DNA of 8,439 bases, from assembly GCA_946478645.1 (NCBI GenBank), contig CAMLCW010000228.1, positions 1 through 8,439 of the forward strand, written 5' to 3'. Source of the DNA: an uncultured Variovorax sp. (GTDB taxonomy: Bacteria; Pseudomonadota; Gammaproteobacteria; Burkholderiales; Burkholderiaceae). Under the pieces are notes generated by a model, which was not told the DNA's origin, searched no databases, and saw only the letters and a program-made list of their open reading frames with translations. Positions within the stretch are counted from its first letter, which is position 1, and each line of letters starts with the position of its first letter. A program made the translations under genes and the position numbers. Below are positions 6,243-8,439 of this stretch, in pieces.

Positions 6243-6617
6243 GTGAGTGACGTCGCGCAGGTTCTCATGCTGGAGGAGCAGCGTCGCCGGGCGATGCTTG
6301 CCGGCGAAGAGCAGGCCTTGCTCGCGCTGCTGGCACCGGATCTGCGCTACGTCCATTCCACCGGCGTCGCCGAATCGCGCGACAGTCTCATCGCCAAGCT
6401 GATCTCCGGGCAGATCGCCTACCAGCACCTTTGCTTCGACAAGTTGACGGTGAACCCCGTCCAGGACGGCGGCGTCGTCTCAGGCGAGATGCGGGCCCAG
6501 GTGCGCCGAGCTGGCGAATTGCGCGACATCGCGACCTGCTATCTGGCGTTGTGGCTGCGGCGCGAAGGCGTGTGGCAGCTGGCCGCGTTCCAAGGTACGC
6601 CCCTGCCAGCGCATTGA
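6243..6617 (+). CDS. Small NTF2-like/DUF4440 (SnoaL-type fold) protein
   Basis: A 124-residue protein beginning with a long helical segment (VLMLEEQRRRAMLAGEEQA) and DLRYVHSTGVAESRDSLIAKL, then alternating strands ending in ATCYLALWLRREGVWQLAAF and QGTPL. This layout is that of DUF4440 proteins of the NTF2/SnoaL fold, a cone-shaped pocket used by isomerases, hydratases and ligand-binding accessory proteins. The proposed start is GTG at 6243, only 3 bp after the FAH stop, suggesting coupled translation with a weak ribosome binding site. An in-frame ATG at 6267 is an alternative. It is the last gene of the plus-strand operon. His38 and Asp33 lie where catalytic residues often sit in this fold, but no active site can be assigned. 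It could act on the FAH product or on an unstable pathway intermediate; this is inferred only from position. Confidence 0.78.
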   Translation: MSDVAQVLMLEEQRRRAMLAGEEQALLALLAPDLRYVHSTGVAESRDSLIAKLISGQIAYQHLCFDKLTVNPVQDGGVVSGEMRAQVRRAGELRDIATCYLALWLRREGVWQLAAFQGTPLPAH

Positions 6618-6704
6618 GAGCGCAAGCGACGCCATCCGGCACCGGCGCCTCATCTCGACTTGGGACGTTGTGAGCGACATTGCGGGGCTGAGCCCTTGTC
6701 GCCC

Positions 6705-6737
6705 AAATGAAAACGCCCAGTCTGGAGGGACTGGGCG
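6705..6737 (-). terminator. Intrinsic terminator of tRNA-Phe
   Basis: A perfect 9-bp inverted repeat CGCCCAGTC / GACTGGGCG (6714-6722 and 6729-6737) encloses a 6-nt loop. On the minus strand it is followed by TTTTCATTT, a typical U-tract. It starts 9 bases past the tRNA CCA end. On the plus strand it is followed by TAGAAAATTT, a poor U-tract, so it serves mainly the tRNA side, though the hairpin could also slow transcription arriving from the catabolic operon. Confidence 0.85.
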
Positions 6738-6746
6738 TAGAAAATT

Positions 6747-6822
6747 TGGTGGCCTGGGGCGGAATCGAACCACCGACACGCGGATTTTCAATCCGCTGCT
6801 CTACCAACTGAGCTACCGGGCC
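6747..6822 (-). tRNA. tRNA-Phe (anticodon GAA)
   Basis: A 76-nt cloverleaf on the minus strand: acceptor GGCCCGG, D-arm GCTC-AGTTGGTA-GAGC, anticodon arm GCGGA-TTGAAAA-TCCGC with GAA at 6789-6787, variable loop GTGTC, T-arm GGTGG-TTCGATT-CCGCC, 3' acceptor CCAGGCC, discriminator A and an encoded CCA at 6749-6747. All arms pair except C5 with A68 in the acceptor stem, and there is one G-T wobble in the T-stem. It lies 18 bp after the response regulator stop, with its own -10 box and terminator. Confidence 0.97.
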
Positions 6823-6839
6823 TTGGTGTGCAGCCTTAA

Positions 6840-6845
6840 ATTATA
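6840..6845 (-). promoter_or_regulatory. -10 box of tRNA-Phe promoter, overlapping the upstream stop codon
   Basis: On the minus strand the perfect consensus TATAAT lies 17 bp before the mature tRNA 5' end, and its TAA is the stop codon of the response regulator gene (6843-6841). The -35 region would fall inside the last codons of that gene and shows no good match: TTCGAG at 17-bp spacing and TTTCGA at 18-bp spacing are both weak. Confidence 0.65.
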
Positions 6846-7542
6846 CAGCGCTTCTGCGGCCTCTCGAAAGATCGACGCCAAGTTGTTTGAGCTTTCGGTA
6901 CAGATGGGTGCGCTCCAGGCCGGTCTTCTCGGCGACGCGGGTCATGGAGCCGTTCTCCATCGCGAGGTGGAACTCGAAGTAGGCTTTCTCGAAACCATCG
7001 CGCGCATCGCGCAGCGGGCGGTCGAGGTCGAAGCTCTGGGTCGACTGCGGGCCGGCGTCGGGCACGGGCACCGACGCGAGCGAGGCCATCAGCAGGCTGT
7101 CGCCGGTGGTGGTGATCGCGACGGGCTGGTTGGCGCCGCTGGCGGGCGGCACGATGCCGGCGGCCACGCGCCTGGCGTTCTCGCGCGCGAGGCCCTGCTC
7201 CACGTTCTTGAGCAGCTTCTGCATGGTGATCGGCTTCTCGAGGAACGCGAAGGCGCCGATGCGCGTGGCGTCGACGGCGGTGTCGATGGTCGCGTGGCCG
7301 CTCATCATGATGACGGGCATGGTCAGCAGGCCCGCGGCCGACCATTCCTTGAGCAGCGTGACGCCATCGGTGTCGGGCATCCAGATGTCGAGCAGCACGA
7401 GGTCGGGCCGGGCGCGCTGGCGCGCTGCGCGCGCTTCGGAGGCGTTCTCCGCCAACTCCACGTTGTGGCCCTCGTCATTGAGAATTTCGAAGAGCAGGTC
7501 CCTGATGCCCAGCTCGTCGTCGACCACGAGAATGTTTGCCAT
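6841..7542 (-). CDS. NtrX-like response regulator without AAA+ domain (receiver plus Fis-type HTH)
   Basis: A 233-residue regulator. The receiver domain (1-120) has the acidic pair Asp8/Asp9 (ILVVDDE), the phospho-acceptor Asp52 (LVLLDIWMPDTDG), Ser81 (VIMMSGHA) and Lys103 (FLEKPI), all as required for phosphorylation. A low-complexity linker (about 121-180) follows. The C-terminus (about 186-224) is a Fis-type helix-turn-helix, AYFEFHLAMENGSMTRVAEK then TGLERTHLYRKLKQLGV, as in NtrC/NtrX proteins. The AAA+ sigma54-activating domain with GAFTGA, present in classical NtrX of about 450 residues, is absent, so it should not drive sigma54 promoters. The receiver-linker-Fis layout resembles the RegA/PrrA type. 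It lies 105 bp downstream of the NtrY-like kinase in the same direction, its presumed phosphodonor. The ATG at 7542 has only a weak ribosome binding site. Its target genes are unknown. Confidence 0.93.
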   Translation of the reverse strand: MANILVVDDELGIRDLLFEILNDEGHNVELAENASEARAARQRARPDLVLLDIWMPDTDGVTLLKEWSAAGLLTMPVIMMSGHATIDTAVDATRIGAFAFLEKPITMQKLLKNVEQGLARENARRVAAGIVPPASGANQPVAITTTGDSLLMASLASVPVPDAGPQSTQSFDLDRPLRDARDGFEKAYFEFHLAMENGSMTRVAEKTGLERTHLYRKLKQLGVDLSRGRRSAV

Positions 7543-7647
7543 GAGTGCTGCTTGTTGTCCGCGCCGGTATCTGCAAGGTGTGTCGGTACGCCCGTCGAGC
7601 CGTCCGTCTCGCCATCGCCTGCGCGCGGCGGGATCCGCGTGCGCTCG
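7543..7647. other. Kinase-regulator intergenic gap
   Basis: 105 bp separate the kinase stop and the regulator ATG. It is GC-rich, with no convincing -10/-35 pair, hairpin plus U-tract or open frame continuing either gene. The two genes are probably cotranscribed across it. Confidence 0.4.
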
Positions 7648-8439
7648 TCAGGCGTGGGAAGACTTCGGCTCTTCGGTGTGAGCGACCGCTGTTTGCGAGT
7701 CGCTTGCCATTGCGAATGATAGCGAGACTTGCGCGCCTGCTACAGCCCCATCGACGATGCGGTTCGAAAGCTCGATGCGCGCGCCGTGCTCGTCGGCGAT
7801 CTTCTTGACGACGGCGAGGCCAAGACCTGTACCTTTTGTTTTCGTCGTGACGTAGGGCTCGAAGGCGCGCTTGAGGATGTGCTCGGCAAAACCGGGGCCG
7901 CTGTCCTGCACGGTGAGGCGCACGCGCTGGCCCGAATCGCCGACGCGGGTGCGGATGACGACCTCGCCCGCGCGCCCGGTGGTGCTGGCGCCGGCCTCGG
8001 CGGCGTCCTGTGCGTTCTGCAGCAGGTTGTGGATGACCTGCCGGATCTGCTGCGCGTCGCCGCGGATCGGCGGGCAGCGCTCGTCGAGTTCGGAGTGCAG
8101 TGCGACAGAGGCGTTCTCGGCGTGGTAGAGCTGAAGCACGTCGAGCAGCAGCGCGTTGAGGTCCACGGGCTTGAGGTCGGCCGCGGGCAGGCGCGCGTAG
8201 TCGCGGAATTCATTGACGAGCCGCTTCATCGCATCGACCTGGTCGACGATGGTCTTGACCGACTTGACGAGCACGGCCTGTTCGGGCGGCGCGACCTTGC
8301 CCGACAGCTTCATCTCGAGCCGCTCGGCGGAAAGCTGGATCGGCGTGAGCGGGTTCTTGATCTCGTGGGCCAGCCGGCGCGCGACCTCGCCCCAGGCCTG
8401 CGCGCGCTGGGCCGAGACGATCTCGGAGATGTCGTCGAA
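7648..8439 (-). CDS. NtrY-like sensor histidine kinase, C-terminal part (continues beyond the right edge)
   Basis: The frame is open from the right edge to a TGA at 7650-7648 and encodes 263 residues, the kinase core. The H-box RRLAHEIKNPLTPIQLSAER holds the phospho-accepting His (fragment residue 25, near 8366) in the form typical of NtrY. The N-box VIHNLLQNAQDAAEA (catalytic Asn at about residue 142), G1 box QDSGPGF (about 178-184) and G2 box TKGTGLGLAVVKKIADEHG (about 201-219) complete the ATP-binding domain, so the core is intact. The FDDISEIV segment at the edge is the usual end of the PAS linker; the HAMP, PAS and membrane segments must lie outside the window. NtrY kinases are membrane sensors linked to nitrogen or redox responses. 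The internal ATG at 8313 is not the real start, because the H-box lies upstream of it. Confidence 0.95.
   Translation of the reverse strand, partial: FDDISEIVSAQRAQAWGEVARRLAHEIKNPLTPIQLSAERLEMKLSGKVAPPEQAVLVKSVKTIVDQVDAMKRLVNEFRDYARLPAADLKPVDLNALLLDVLQLYHAENASVALHSELDERCPPIRGDAQQIRQVIHNLLQNAQDAAEAGASTTGRAGEVVIRTRVGDSGQRVRLTVQDSGPGFAEHILKRAFEPYVTTKTKGTGLGLAVVKKIADEHGARIELSNRIVDGAVAGAQVSLSFAMASDSQTAVAHTEEPKSSHA

Noticed and set aside
6674..6702. GCGACA/TGTCGC inverted repeat (6674-6679, 6697-6702) with an inner GGG/CCC, a possible terminator of the plus-strand operon
   Set aside because: The stem is short and interrupted and is followed by CCAAATGAAAA, not a U-tract. The end of the plus-strand transcript is not resolved.
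6747..6822. A second copy of the tRNA-Phe 3' end elsewhere in the window as an attachment site
   Set aside because: Reading for the T-arm and acceptor segment found no repeat in 1-6700, so no att site can be claimed here.
6670..7719. A 349-codon open frame on the plus strand across tRNA-Phe and the response regulator
   Set aside because: It runs through a tRNA and its terminator and lies antisense to a well-supported regulator; the translation is low-complexity Gly, His, Arg and Val.
1..8439. CRISPR arrays, insertion sequences, transposases or phage genes
   Set aside because: No regularly spaced repeats, terminal inverted repeats with a transposase, or phage-like proteins were seen; nearly all sequence is explained by the listed genes.

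Overview
The window looks like chromosome of a high-GC betaproteobacterium of the order Burkholderiales, most likely Comamonadaceae (Variovorax-like). The reasons are the two Bug-type (TctC) solute-binding proteins, the GGAGACA-style ribosome binding sites, and an NtrY/NtrX-type two-component pair next to tRNA-Phe. No database search was possible, so the taxon is an inference.

Left part (1-2388, minus strand): an outward-facing operon of two tandem periplasmic Bug-type solute receptors followed by the N-terminal 120 residues of a sulfatase-family hydrolase that runs off the left edge. The formylglycine motif of the sulfatase is intact. The middle of the operon is tightly packed: the first Bug stop overlaps a possible TTG start of the second, and the sulfatase ATG lies 7 bp after the second Bug.

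Divergent control region (2389-2534): two well-formed sigma70-like promoters point in opposite directions and are interleaved, each with its -35 inside the spacer of the other. Short dyads sit at both predicted start sites, and a near-identical 19-nt leader containing the ribosome binding site is repeated in inverted orientation before both operons.

Central part (2535-6617, plus strand): a compact catabolic operon encodes a VOC-fold (extradiol dioxygenase/glyoxalase-like) protein, a class A FAD-dependent aromatic hydroxylase (MhpA-like), an IclR-family regulator, a fumarylacetoacetate-hydrolase (FAH) family enzyme and a small NTF2/DUF4440-like protein. With the divergent operon this suggests uptake of an organic acid, possibly sulfate-ester removal, ring hydroxylation, ring cleavage and processing of the ring-cleavage product, under IclR control. 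The substrate cannot be read from the sequence. The VOC protein has Gln where a ring-cleaving extradiol enzyme would carry its second metal-binding His, so its role is uncertain.

Right part (6705-8439, minus strand): core-genome genes. These are an NtrY-like sensor kinase (C-terminal 263 residues, entering from the right edge), a short response regulator with a receiver and a Fis-type helix-turn-helix but no AAA+ domain, and tRNA-Phe(GAA) with its own -10 box lying over the regulator's stop codon and a strong intrinsic terminator. The catabolic operon and this core block converge at about 6620-6705, just beyond the 3' end of the tRNA. No gene-free stretch exceeds 300 bases; the largest gaps are 2389-2534, 6618-6746 and 7543-7647.
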